Shown: positions 1-6,639, counted from the first letter of the stretch. The stretch: DNA of 8,977 nucleotides from Methanosarcina sp. (GCA_017883485.1 JADGNM010000088.1:1-8977), one strand, 5' to 3'. A program made the numbers and translations. Notes: generated from the sequence alone by a model not told the origin.

Positions 1-693
1 TAGACCTGCACGCCCATCTGTGAAAAAGAGATTTACACCTTCATTGAATTCATCAATTATCCCATCAATTGACTTAGATAGGCTATACAGTTTGTTTCCT
101 ATTTTTTTGCCATTATAGCGCTCGATCATCCACTTCAGCAGATTATTTATAACAAGTTTAACACGGAGAGGCTGCAGCAATGCACCGAGCATCAGGACAA
201 GACTGACTGCCGATAAGAGTACTCCTAACAATAGCACTAAATCAAGACGGGAATCTGACAGCATACCGCGGAACAGATATAAAGAAAACGGAACAGCTAA
301 CAGAATAAGTAAAGTATCCAGTAAGCGTTCAGTCACAACGACAGCTGTAGCCTGTCCAAGAGGCATCTTATCCTGTCTGAGAAGGTGGATCCTTAGAGGC
401 TCCCCGCCTATGGAAGAAGGAGTAAGAGCTGCAACAAAGGTACCGGAAACTACGATTTCGGAAGCCTTTAGAAGATTTATCTGATGCCCGAGTGCAGACG
501 ACATTACTCTTACGCGCATACCCCAGACGACAAAGGAAAATATGTGGATAAGAAGCGCAGCTAATATGTATTCTGGCCGAATCTCCCTGACAACCGCAAC
601 CGTATTCTTATCCAGAGTGACGATAAGGATGACTGCGATCGAAAGTATACTGATCAAAATTGAGCTCGTTATCCATTTAGCATAGTTTTCCAT
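1..693 (-). CDS. Lysylphosphatidylglycerol synthase TM-region / flippase-like integral membrane protein (partial, C-terminus outside window)
   Basis: My translation of the minus strand gives 231 residues from ATG at 693, open to the window edge. Full-length relatives are usually a little over 300 residues, so roughly the last third is missing. The protein is polytopic: hydrophobic segments lie near residues 10-27, 42-58, 78-92, 120-140 and 150-172. The stretch TPSSIGGEPLR (about 91-101) matches the conserved TP-x-x-x-GGE-x-x-R pattern of the UPF0104/LPG_synthase_TM family. Archaeal members are described as flippase-like or linked to lipid and glycan handling; the substrate here cannot be told. 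The start was chosen because it is the only ATG, GTG or TTG between the upstream in-frame stop and the conserved region. No clear Shine-Dalgarno precedes it. It is divergent from everything else in the window. Confidence 0.8.
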   Translation of the reverse strand, partial: MENYAKWITSSILISILSIAVILIVTLDKNTVAVVREIRPEYILAALLIHIFSFVVWGMRVRVMSSALGHQINLLKASEIVVSGTFVAALTPSSIGGEPLRIHLLRQDKMPLGQATAVVVTERLLDTLLILLAVPFSLYLFRGMLSDSRLDLVLLLGVLLSAVSLVLMLGALLQPLRVKLVINNLLKWMIERYNGKKIGNKLYSLSKSIDGIIDEFNEGVNLFFTDGRAGL

Positions 694-815
694 GAAAGCA
701 CAATCCGGAATCGACCTGAATTCAACAGTTAAATAAAAATAATTGCTCTTTGTTTTATGCTTATTGAGCCAGATAAAACAAAAAAGCTGGTTATGTTAGT
801 CTTCGTCAGCCAATA

Positions 816-830
816 AAATATATATAGTTA
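816..830 (-). promoter_or_regulatory. Candidate TATA box for the minus-strand membrane protein gene
   Basis: On the minus strand an AT-rich run, TAACTATATATATTT, lies about 125 bases upstream of the ATG at 693. It resembles an archaeal TATA box. The implied leader would be about 100 bases. This is the only strong TATA-like run in that leader, but no other evidence supports it. Confidence 0.35.
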
Positions 831-845
831 ACTCATGATTAATTG

Positions 846-863
846 CCCGAATTTCGCTTCGGG
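846..863. repeat. GC-rich hairpin CCCGAA-loop-TTCGGG
   Basis: CCCGAA at 846-851 pairs with TTCGGG at 858-863 around a 6-base loop. It is followed by a run rich in CGCTCG and GCTCGC at about 870-897. No T-run follows it, so it is not an obvious terminator. Its GC content is unlike the surrounding spacer. Confidence 0.5.
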
Positions 864-1189
864 AGCACGAGGTCCGTTTCGCTCGCTTTGCTCGCTCAAG
901 TGGACTAATTTATTGGAGTATTTATAAATTAATTTTTCTTTTAGGCCTCGCCGAAATACTGAAGAACTTATCCGTAAAGCCATTTATTTAGGTTATGATA
1001 TAGGAACCAGAGCAACATTATTAGAATCTTAAACGGAAATTGTCACGCACGCAGTGCGGCTTTATCATAATTATCAAAAAAAGTAGAAAATAATGGGTAT
1101 CAGCATATAGGTTTTTAGGAGCTGAAGGCTAAGAATTATCGATGTTAAATTTTTTTTCTTTTTTCCTTTTTTTCAGTCTCTCGGAAAGG

Positions 1190-1207
1190 CCCGAGCTTAC
1201 GCTCGGT
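1190..1207. repeat. GC-rich hairpin CCGAGC-TTAC-GCTCGG
   Basis: CCGAGC at 1191-1196 pairs perfectly with GCTCGG at 1201-1206 around TTAC. A T-rich run lies just upstream (about 1148-1173), not downstream as expected for a plus-strand terminator. On the minus strand that run would be A-rich. The role is unknown; the resemblance to the hairpin at 846 suggests a shared dispersed element. Confidence 0.5.
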
Positions 1208-1510
1208 GGGAAGACAGGTTCTGGATAGATAATACGGTTGCCTAAACTAAGTTTCACTGTACTTCTTATTTTTTGAGTTTTCTGCGAATACTCGTGTTCG
1301 ATATTATTCTATACCAAAGAACCTCTAAAACTGATTGTAATTAACTTCCTTACTCTTATTAATCCCAGGGTATACAGCCATCGCGCAAACTTCTTTAATT
1401 GCACTACCTCTTCAATATTACAAAAATCGCAAACTGTCTGAGTTTTCTAATGAAAATAGCCTGAATAGCAATCAGAGCTCTCCAAAAAGACCGAAATAGC
1501 TAAATATGAA

Positions 1511-1554
1511 AAATCATATTAATATGATTTAAATGATTTATATGATTTAAATGA
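1511..1554 (+). promoter_or_regulatory. 20-bp perfect palindrome and 14-bp direct repeats upstream of the AbrB-type gene
   Basis: AAATCATATTAATATGATTT at 1511-1530 is an uninterrupted 20-bp palindrome. Its right half leads into TATGATTTAAATGA at 1523-1536, repeated exactly at 1541-1554, an 18-bp period. TTTATATG at 1538-1544 could serve as a TATA box. SpoVT/AbrB-fold dimers commonly bind AT-rich symmetric sites, and the array sits 23-66 bases upstream of the ATG at 1577. Autoregulation is therefore a reasonable inference. Confidence 0.5.
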
Positions 1555-1576
1555 CCGTGAGTAGGTGACTTGAAAG

Positions 1577-1810
1577 ATGGAAATCCCAGTAAAAAGTAAA
1601 GGTAGACACATGTTCGGCAGCGTCAAGGTTGGAGAGAGAGGACAGATTGTCATACCTAAAGAAGCAAGAGAAATTTTTGGGATAAAGCCCGGAGATTTAT
1701 TGCTGGTCCTCGGAGATGAGGCACGAGGCCTTGCTATCGTAAAAGCGGACGACATCAGGGAACTGGCCCTCAAAATTCTCGAGAATGTGGACAAAACGGA
1801 GGAAGAGTAA
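1577..1810 (+). CDS. AbrB/MazE/SpoVT-family DNA-binding protein
   Basis: A 77-residue protein with one swapped-hairpin AbrB-like domain at about residues 15-58. The signature is VKVGERGQIVIPKEAREIFG followed by KPGD and a hydrophobic strand, the classic pattern of this family of dimeric transcription factors and antitoxins. The C-terminus is a short charged helix ending in EEE. GGTGA at 1564-1568 lies 8 bases before ATG 1577, which favours this start over an internal ATG at 1610. The next gene begins 37 bases after the stop in the same direction, so the two probably form an operon in which this protein regulates itself and the flavoprotein. No toxin partner is adjacent, which argues for a plain regulator rather than a MazE antitoxin. 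Confidence 0.88.
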   Translation: MEIPVKSKGRHMFGSVKVGERGQIVIPKEAREIFGIKPGDLLLVLGDEARGLAIVKADDIRELALKILENVDKTEEE

Positions 1811-1847
1811 CTTCGACGAAAAGTTAAGTCTGGAGGTTGAGATTTTT

Positions 1848-2588
1848 ATGAAAGCATTGGCGATCAATTCCAGCCCACGTAAGGGGAAAGGAAATACTGC
1901 TCTGATTCTCAATCCGTTTCTTGAAGGTATGAAAGAAGCAGGAGCTGAGGTAGAACTCTACTATACAAGTGATCTCAAAATAAATCCCTGTCAGGGTGAT
2001 ATAAGCTGCTGGCTCAAAACACCGGGTGAATGCATTCACAAAGATGATATGTCCTGGTTGATTCTAAAAATAACTCAGACGGACATCCTGATCCTGGCAT
2101 CACCCGTCTACTGCGACGGAATCACCGGGCCTATGAAGATGTTGATGGATAGACTTGTGCCGGGAGCAGAGCCTTTCTTTGAGATCCGTGAAGGCCACAT
2201 AAGGCACCTGCGCCGCCAAAAATGGAATCAGAGTAAGAAGATTGTACTTGTCTCCAATTGTGGCTTCTGGGAGATGGATAATTTTGATCCCTTACTGGTT
2301 CATATAAAAGCCTACTCTAAAAATGCCGGAGCGGAATTTGCAGGAGCTCTTCTCAGACCACACGGCCCAGCCCTTAGATCGATGATTGAAATGGGTGCTC
2401 CTGTGGAGGATGTACTGGAGGCAGCAAAAGATGCTGGCCGCCAGATTATTCGCGACGGTAATATGTCCCAATATACACTCGACAGAGTAAGTCGCGAACT
2501 TATACCAAAGGATACCTATATTCATTTTGCCAATCAGCACTTCCACGAGGTGCTGAAAAAGACAGAGGGACAGGAACAAACACCCTAA
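1848..2588 (+). CDS. Flavodoxin-fold NADPH-dependent FMN reductase / Isf-like flavoprotein with Asp-substituted cysteine motif
   Basis: A 246-residue protein starting MKALAINSSPRKGKGNT. The SSPRKGKGNTA loop (about 8-18) is the FMN-phosphate-binding site of the FMN_red/flavodoxin_2 fold, and SPVYCDGITGPMKMLMDR (85-102) is the second flavin-binding segment. Between them is C48-x2-D51-x2-C54-x7-C62. Iron-sulfur flavoproteins (Isf) of methanogens carry a compact CX2CX2CX4-7C motif that binds a 4Fe-4S cluster. Here Asp replaces the second Cys. The protein could keep an Asp-ligated cluster or have lost it. The start at 1848 is preceded by GGAGGT (1832-1837) at 10 bases. A longer reading from 1785 would overlap the upstream gene and lacks family similarity at its N-terminus. 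It likely acts as a cytoplasmic electron-transfer or reductase protein; its partners are unknown. Confidence 0.85.
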   Translation: MKALAINSSPRKGKGNTALILNPFLEGMKEAGAEVELYYTSDLKINPCQGDISCWLKTPGECIHKDDMSWLILKITQTDILILASPVYCDGITGPMKMLMDRLVPGAEPFFEIREGHIRHLRRQKWNQSKKIVLVSNCGFWEMDNFDPLLVHIKAYSKNAGAEFAGALLRPHGPALRSMIEMGAPVEDVLEAAKDAGRQIIRDGNMSQYTLDRVSRELIPKDTYIHFANQHFHEVLKKTEGQEQTP

Positions 2589-2592
2589 TAAA

Positions 2593-2644
2593 ATTGATTT
2601 ATAGAAATTATTGATTTATAAAAATTTTAGCTGGATAATCAGCT
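2593..2644. repeat. AT-rich direct repeats and small hairpin after the flavoprotein gene
   Basis: ATTGATTTATA occurs at 2593-2603 and again at 2610-2620. AGCTG (2629-2633) pairs with CAGCT (2640-2644). The second repeat ends in TTTATAAA-like sequence and could be the TATA box of the methyltransferase fragment at 2717. The hairpin has no T-run after it, so a terminator is not supported. Confidence 0.3.
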
Positions 2645-2716
2645 TGTTGGCTCATAATGGGTTAAAAAGGAAAAGGTTCCAGGCAAAACCTACTGATTTG
2701 ATCAAATGAGGAACTC

Positions 2717-2887
2717 ATGTATAGATGGAATCCGGAAGATTATCAGCAGCACTCGTCAGCTCAGGAATGCATTGCTGAAGGTGTTATTTCAGGGTTGAAG
2801 GTTGAGGGAAATGAATACATCCTAGATATCGGTTGTGGAGATGGGAAGGTCACATCAAAGTCGGCCAAAATCTTCATATGTAAGTAA
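2717..2887 (+). pseudogene. 5' fragment of a class I SAM-dependent methyltransferase
   Basis: A 56-codon frame starting MYRWNPEDYQQHSSAQ with GAGG at 2708-2711 just upstream. Around residues 35-47 it contains YILDIGCGDGKVT, the glycine-rich SAM-binding motif I of Rossmann-fold methyltransferases. The YxWNPEDYxxxSSAQ start resembles trans-aconitate-methyltransferase-like archaeal proteins of about 250 residues. Similarity stops directly after motif I; the frame then reads KSAKIFICK and ends at TAA 2885-2887. The remaining domain, including most of the substrate site, is absent, and what follows is the TetR operator and gene. It cannot fold as a methyltransferase. I read it as a remnant cut off when the downstream TetR-ABC cassette arrived or when a deletion joined them. 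Confidence 0.75.
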
Positions 2888-2895
2888 TTACTTAC
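2873..2895 (+). promoter_or_regulatory. Promoter and TetR-type operator: 16-bp perfect palindrome
   Basis: GTAAGTAATTACTTAC at 2880-2895 is a perfect palindrome ending 10 bases before the TetR-family start codon, and another TTAC follows it. TTCATATG at 2873-2880 is a weak TATA-like box about 29 bases from the ATG, consistent with a leaderless or very short-leader transcript. A repressor bound here would cover the initiation region. TetR-family proteins typically bind such palindromes in front of their own gene, so autorepression of the whole 2906-6381 operon is inferred. Confidence 0.65.
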
Positions 2896-2905
2896 TTACA
2901 GCCAG

Positions 2906-3532
2906 ATGAATGCAGAACAAAGAATCCTGGAAGCAGCTTTGAAGGTATTTGCCAGTGAAGGATACACAGGTGCGACTACTCGCAAAATTGCTGAAGAAGC
3001 AAATGTTGCCGAAGTGACTTTGTTCCGAAAATTTAAGTCAAAAGAGAACTTGTTGAAAGAGGTGTTAAATAATAATCGTACTGTTTTTTCATCTCTGGAT
3101 GTTTTGTTCCAAGTACAAAGAGATATAGACCTTGAGACAGAGCTTCGTATTCTTGGAAAAAATGTTGCGAAGGCTATGAAAGATAGAAAAAAAGATAATA
3201 AAACCCATATGTTCATGCACATGCTGTTCGAAGAAGGGAGAAGGAGACCTGAAGTCGCTGAGGCTCTATCATCTTTTCTTCAAATGAATATAAAGCCTCT
3301 TAGCGAATATTTTGAGTTGCAAATAAAAAACGGGAAAATGCGTAATATCAATTCCAGATCAGCAGCACTAACTTTTGTAAGTTATTTTGTCTACACATCT
3401 TTACTAAGAGACGTATTTGGTGACCGTTTTTTGGGTAATAGTTTTTTGGGTAATAGTGATGAAGAGATTGAGAGATTTATTGACATTTTTACTAAAGGTA
3501 TCATAAAGGTCGATGATGTGACGACCAGGTGA
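2906..3532 (+). CDS. TetR/AcrR-family transcriptional regulator
   Basis: A 208-residue protein, normal for the family. The N-terminal DNA-binding domain covers about residues 1-50. The pattern [20 protein letters not shown], then [23 protein letters not shown], is the TetR_N helix-turn-helix signature. The rest is an alpha-helical ligand-binding and dimerisation region without a recognisable ligand signature. The ATG at 2906 has no clear Shine-Dalgarno, which suits the very short leader predicted from the upstream TATA-like box. A perfect palindrome lies 10 bases upstream. The ABC ATPase gene starts 4 bases after the stop, so the protein probably senses a compound that the exporter handles and represses the operon without it. 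A 15-bp tandem duplication near the C-terminus gives [10 protein letters not shown]. Confidence 0.92.
   Translation: MNAEQRILEAALKVFASEGYTGATTRKIAEEANVAEVTLFRKFKSKENLLKEVLNNNRTVFSSLDVLFQVQRDIDLETELRILGKNVAKAMKDRKKDNKTHMFMHMLFEEGRRRPEVAEALSSFLQMNIKPLSEYFELQIKNGKMRNINSRSAALTFVSYFVYTSLLRDVFGDRFLGNSFLGNSDEEIERFIDIFTKGIIKVDDVTTR
3426..3455 (+). repeat. 15-bp in-frame tandem duplication in the TetR gene
   Basis: GTTTTTTGGGTAATA occurs twice, head to tail, at 3426-3440 and 3441-3455. It keeps the frame and encodes two copies of FLGNS at about residues 175-184. The T-run in the unit suggests slippage. Identical copies imply a recent duplication. Confidence 0.85.
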
Positions 3533-3536
3533 GTAA

Positions 3537-4286
3537 ATGGAACCAATTATTGAGGTCAGGAATCTTACTAAAATTTTTAAGTCAAGAGGAAGGACAATTA
3601 CCGCAGTGAATGATGTCAGCTTCGATGTATTCAAAGGAGAAATTTTTGGAATGATAGGCCCAAACGGAGCTGGCAAATCCACTACATTTTCAGTGCTGAC
3701 CACATTATTAAAACCTACAACCGGCAGTGTAAAAGTTGCAGGCTTTGATGTTGAAAAAGAGGATGACAAGATTAGACCACTCATAGGTATAGTCCCTCAA
3801 AAGCTCAGCCTTTACCCTCTCCTCACAGCCAGGGAAAACCTGGAACTTATGGGTAACCTTTATAATGTGCCAAAAAAGGTTATGGAAGAGAGAATCGATA
3901 ACTATCTGCGACTTGTAGGTCTTGAAACCAGTGCCGACCGTTTTACGGGAGGCTTTTCAGGCGGCATGAAGCAGCGCCTCTCAGTAATCTCTGCAGTAAT
4001 ACACGATCCGGAAATTTTATTCTGGGACGAACCTTCAACTGGTCTTGATCCCCAGACCAGGCAGGCTATCTGGAGACTTGCCAGAAAATTCAACGCAGAA
4101 GGAAAAACCCTGATTTTTACAACCCATTACATGGAAGAGGCAGACAATCTCTGTGACAGGGTCGCTGTAATGAATTTGGGTAAAATCGTAGCTCTGGATA
4201 ACCCTGAGAGTTTAAAGGAGAAGACTAGGGGTAAAAATCTTGAAGAGGTATTTATACACTTTACGGGAGAAGAGGTACGTGATTAA
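3537..4286 (+). CDS. ABC transporter ATP-binding protein (ABC-2/DrrA-type exporter)
   Basis: A 249-residue cytoplasmic nucleotide-binding subunit with every core motif in order: Walker A GPNGAGKST (41-49), Q-loop Gln88, signature SGGMKQR (141-147), Walker B ILFWDEP (160-166) with catalytic Glu165, D-loop GLDP (169-172) and H-loop His197 in TTH. It resembles the DrrA/YhbI-type ATPases that pair with ABC-2 permeases to export drugs, lipids or polysaccharides. ATG 3537 follows the TetR stop by 4 bases, with GGTGAG at 3528-3533 overlapping that stop, so translation is probably coupled. The permease gene begins directly after its own stop. The substrate cannot be deduced. It appears fully functional. 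Confidence 0.95.
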   Translation: MEPIIEVRNLTKIFKSRGRTITAVNDVSFDVFKGEIFGMIGPNGAGKSTTFSVLTTLLKPTTGSVKVAGFDVEKEDDKIRPLIGIVPQKLSLYPLLTARENLELMGNLYNVPKKVMEERIDNYLRLVGLETSADRFTGGFSGGMKQRLSVISAVIHDPEILFWDEPSTGLDPQTRQAIWRLARKFNAEGKTLIFTTHYMEEADNLCDRVAVMNLGKIVALDNPESLKEKTRGKNLEEVFIHFTGEEVRD

Positions 4287-5393
4287 ATGACAATTAAGAC
4301 TGAGTTTATGGATTCATTGATAGTAGCGAAAAAAGAATTCGTAATACTTTCCAGAAAAAAAGCTCTCTTAATTCCTTTGATGTTATTCCCTATAATCATG
4401 ATAGTCTTCTTTGGCTTCGGAATGGGCGGCACGGTAAAAAACGCTCCCATTCTCGTAATCAATGACGACACAGGCAGAGCCTCCAGTTCCCTTGTTCAGG
4501 AAATCGGAAGCTATACACCCAAATTCGATGGAAAACCGATGTTCTCGGTAACCTACACAAAGGACATGTCGCAGTCGGAGGCTAAGAGTAAAATAGACGC
4601 CGGAACGTATAAAGGCGCACTTATTATTCCATCGGATTATAGCGAAAGAGTAGCGAAAAATGAGAGTACGACTTTGACGCTTCTGATAGATTCTTCAGAT
4701 ACTACCACAAGTGGCATAATTGTAAATTTCATGAGAGAGCTGGTGGCAAAAAAGGGATCAATCATCTTGGAGATTCCCAGTATTTACGGTTATCTGGAAT
4801 ATCTGGACTTCCTCACACCGGGTGTTATAGCCCTTACCGTGTTTATGGGTTCCGTAGCAACCACGGGTTCTGCGATTGCAGGAGAAAAAGAAGATGGTAC
4901 ACTTGTGCGTATGTTAATGACGCCTATAAGCAAGAGATCTGTAATTCTCGGGAAAACGATATACCAATTAATATTGCAATTAAGCAGAGCTGTTATCCTG
5001 ATACTTGCAGCATATCTTCTATTGGGATTTAATATGAAAGGTAGCTGGCTTCTTTTATCTATAGTGCTTGTTATTTTCACTCTTGGCGGCGTAGGGATGG
5101 GGATAGTCATGTCGGCAAGGACAGAGGATATGGAATCTTTCTTTCAATTAAACATGCTGATTACTATGCCATCCATGTTTGTGACAGGTGTATTTTTTCC
5201 ATTGAGTTCTGCCCCTAACTGGATGCGTTATATAGCCTATTGTCTGCCTCTGACATATGCAATTGATGCTATGCGTTTTATCATGGTCAAGGGCCAGGGT
5301 TTGAACGCTATATCTACCGATTTGATTGTACTCATTCTCTTTGCACTTATTACTTTCACTTTAGGTGTCCGTCTTTTCAGGAGGGAAGCATAA
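4287..5393 (+). CDS. ABC-2 family transporter permease
   Basis: A 368-residue membrane subunit with the ABC-2 layout: a cytoplasmic N-terminus, one membrane segment (about 26-46), a large extracytoplasmic domain (about 48-170), then five segments near 178-198, 226-248, 255-276, 290-312 and 345-362. The FLTPGVIALTVFM stretch and the following GEKEDGTLVRMLMTPISKRSVILGK are typical of YhhJ/DrrB-like permeases. The start codon abuts the ATPase stop codon in the same reading phase (TAA then ATG), and GAGGT at 4272-4276 lies 10 bases upstream, so the two subunits are made together. With the ATPase it should form an exporter of unknown substrate. Some relatives with the large outer domain export hydrophobic compounds; that is inference here. 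Confidence 0.93.
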   Translation: MTIKTEFMDSLIVAKKEFVILSRKKALLIPLMLFPIIMIVFFGFGMGGTVKNAPILVINDDTGRASSSLVQEIGSYTPKFDGKPMFSVTYTKDMSQSEAKSKIDAGTYKGALIIPSDYSERVAKNESTTLTLLIDSSDTTTSGIIVNFMRELVAKKGSIILEIPSIYGYLEYLDFLTPGVIALTVFMGSVATTGSAIAGEKEDGTLVRMLMTPISKRSVILGKTIYQLILQLSRAVILILAAYLLLGFNMKGSWLLLSIVLVIFTLGGVGMGIVMSARTEDMESFFQLNMLITMPSMFVTGVFFPLSSAPNWMRYIAYCLPLTYAIDAMRFIMVKGQGLNAISTDLIVLILFALITFTLGVRLFRREA

Positions 5394-5394
5394 A

Positions 5395-6381
5395 ATGAAA
5401 AAAATGATAATATTCTTTTCACTGTTTATTCTAATGATCTCAAGCGCAACAGGCGCTTACAGTACGCCGGATTCTTATAGTATCCCCCAGAGTTTCGATC
5501 TTGGAACAAATTATTATAACGTATATGGCAGCCCCGATCTTAGCGCCAACCTCATTGGCAGCAATGAGCTCGATAGAGATCAAACAGTTACTTTGAATAT
5601 CGATGTGATGAACAAAGGCAAATTATTAGGACTCAAGAATGACAAAACTCCTTATGATTCGGATGAAATTTATGCTGCCCAGACAGAAATGAAACTGGAG
5701 AGCAGTGTAGTGGATGCCACAAACGTAGTAGCTTCTCTTTCAACAGATCCGGGCAGCCCTATTGAAGTCAAATCCGTCAGCCAGCAGATAGGTTCCATAA
5801 AAAGCGGACAAAATGCACTGGCACCGGCAAAATTTGATATAAAAATGGATAAAAAGGCAAAGGCAGGAGAGTATAACCTCTACTTGAACCTCTCTTATGA
5901 TTACCAGAAGAACGTTCAGATTCTGAATCCAAATGCTGTTGCCCAGACCTATGATGTGAACCACTGGTATGGAATGATGGCCCAGAACCAGACATTAAAA
6001 ATAAAAGTCAAAAATAAGGCTGATTTTGAGATTGTAAACACTACAGGCAGCCTGTATCCTGGTGGAGAAAAAGTAATTGATATAGCGATCAAGAATACGG
6101 GTGAGGAAGAGGCAAGAAATGTCAAAGCCATAATCAATCCGGCTGATCCTCTAAGTACAACCGATAGTATGGCATACCTATCAACTATAGCTCCGGGCAG
6201 TACGGCTGTTGCACATGTTAAAATTAAGGCAGATAGCGCAGCTGTACCCAAGATTTATGGAATAGATACTGCATTGAAGTATGAAACTCCTGAAGGTGAT
6301 GCAAAATATTCCGATGTCTTGCAGGCTCCGGTAGAGGTAAATGCAGCAGGATTGTTCCAGATACTATTCGGATGGCTTTAA
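5395..6381 (+). CDS. Secreted COG1361-like (S-layer/NEW3-CARDB-like) surface protein of the exporter operon
   Basis: A 328-residue protein with a Sec signal peptide: MKKM, a hydrophobic core to about residue 18, and probable cleavage after ATGA. The mature part has two beta-rich Ig-like regions. One is at about 45-165, with NIDVMNKGKL and later KAGEYNLYLNLSYDY. The second is at about 210-318, with LYPGGEKVIDIAIKNTGEEEARNV and IAPGSTAVAHVKIKA. This resembles COG1361/NEW3 (CARDB-like) domains of archaeal surface proteins. The AGGAGG at 5379-5384 sets the start at 5395; a longer frame from 5365 overlaps the permease and adds only non-signal residues. It begins 1 base after the permease stop. The C-terminus is a short hydrophobic FQILFGWL without the membrane anchor and basic tail many relatives have. 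A role as an outer accessory of the exporter is inferred from the operon only. Confidence 0.8.
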   Translation: MKKMIIFFSLFILMISSATGAYSTPDSYSIPQSFDLGTNYYNVYGSPDLSANLIGSNELDRDQTVTLNIDVMNKGKLLGLKNDKTPYDSDEIYAAQTEMKLESSVVDATNVVASLSTDPGSPIEVKSVSQQIGSIKSGQNALAPAKFDIKMDKKAKAGEYNLYLNLSYDYQKNVQILNPNAVAQTYDVNHWYGMMAQNQTLKIKVKNKADFEIVNTTGSLYPGGEKVIDIAIKNTGEEEARNVKAIINPADPLSTTDSMAYLSTIAPGSTAVAHVKIKADSAAVPKIYGIDTALKYETPEGDAKYSDVLQAPVEVNAAGLFQILFGWL

Positions 6382-6408
6382 ACTTAGTTTAAGGGATTTG
6401 TTTTTTTC
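6378..6408 (+). terminator. Terminator of the TetR-ABC operon
   Basis: TTAAACT (6378-6384) pairs with AGTTTAA (6386-6392) around one central T. GGGATTTG and a run of seven Ts (6401-6407) follow. The stem overlaps the stop codon of the surface protein gene. Archaeal termination depends mainly on the T-run; the hairpin may help. Confidence 0.55.
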
Positions 6409-6419
6409 CTTATTTCTTA

Positions 6420-6451
6420 CTTAATTAATCGAGGATCGCTTAATTAATCGA
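6420..6451. repeat. Direct repeat CTTAATTAATCGA in spacer
   Basis: CTTAATTAATCGA occurs at 6420-6432 and 6439-6451, a 19-bp period, each copy containing the palindrome TTAATTAA. It lies between the terminator and the promoter of the next operon, so it could be a regulator site. No further support. Confidence 0.35.
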
Positions 6452-6522
6452 AGAAGCGCTACTCTTGATTTCGTTTATTTTTGACTTTTTGAGTTTGTAT
6501 CTTTAAGAATCTAATTTTCTTA

Positions 6523-6581
6523 TTTATATAAAGTTTCTATTATCATACTTGCCGATTTTCCAAAAAGATAAAGTTTTTATA
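6523..6581 (+). promoter_or_regulatory. Candidate promoter(s) of the small membrane-protein operon
   Basis: TTTATATA at 6523-6530 is a perfect archaeal TATA-box consensus. A second, weaker TTTTTATA lies at 6574-6581. Both sit in a near-repeat: ATAAAGTTTCTAT at 6528-6540 and ATAAAGTTTTTAT at 6568-6580, exactly 40 bp apart. Start sites about 25 bases downstream would give leaders of roughly 115 or 65 bases before ATG 6672. Confidence 0.45.
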
Positions 6582-6639
6582 GTCAAACAGACTAAATGTT
6601 TTATTTACCTGCACAAAAATATTAGCGAGTTTGTGAGTG

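Larger units (their letters stand above)
694..1510. other. Long spacer without a credible gene
   Basis: About 800 bases between the divergent genes at 693 and 1577. It contains many stops in all frames, a T-rich run at about 1148-1173, and two GC-rich hairpins (846-863 and 1190-1207) that stand out from the AT-rich background. A 34-codon open stretch at 928-1032 on the plus strand reads ...RNTEELIRKAIYLGYDIG... It has no start codon and could be the tail of a decayed gene. I see no tRNA, CRISPR or recognisable insertion-sequence end. Confidence 0.6.

Noticed and set aside
928..1032. 34-codon open stretch reading RNTEELIRKAIYLGYDIGTRATLLES
   Set aside because: It has no start codon or ribosome site, begins right after a stop, and I cannot match it to a family. 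At most it is a decayed gene tail, so it is noted only in the spacer entry.
1284..1320. tRNA-like TTCGAT stretch near 1295
   Set aside because: There is no acceptor stem, D-arm or anticodon arm around it; only a weak CGAATA/TGTTCG stem is present.
1519..1794. Minus-strand open frame opposite the AbrB gene
   Set aside because: It is a shadow of the real gene and of the AT-rich repeats, and the protein has low-complexity composition and no ribosome site.
1785..1847. Longer start for the flavoprotein at 1785
   Set aside because: It would overlap the AbrB gene by 26 bases and add residues unlike the family. The FMN loop must lie close to the N-terminus, and ATG 1848 has a good GGAGGT.
3404..3784. 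Minus-strand 126-codon frame across the TetR/ABC junction
   Set aside because: It spans two well-supported genes on the other strand and shows no domain.
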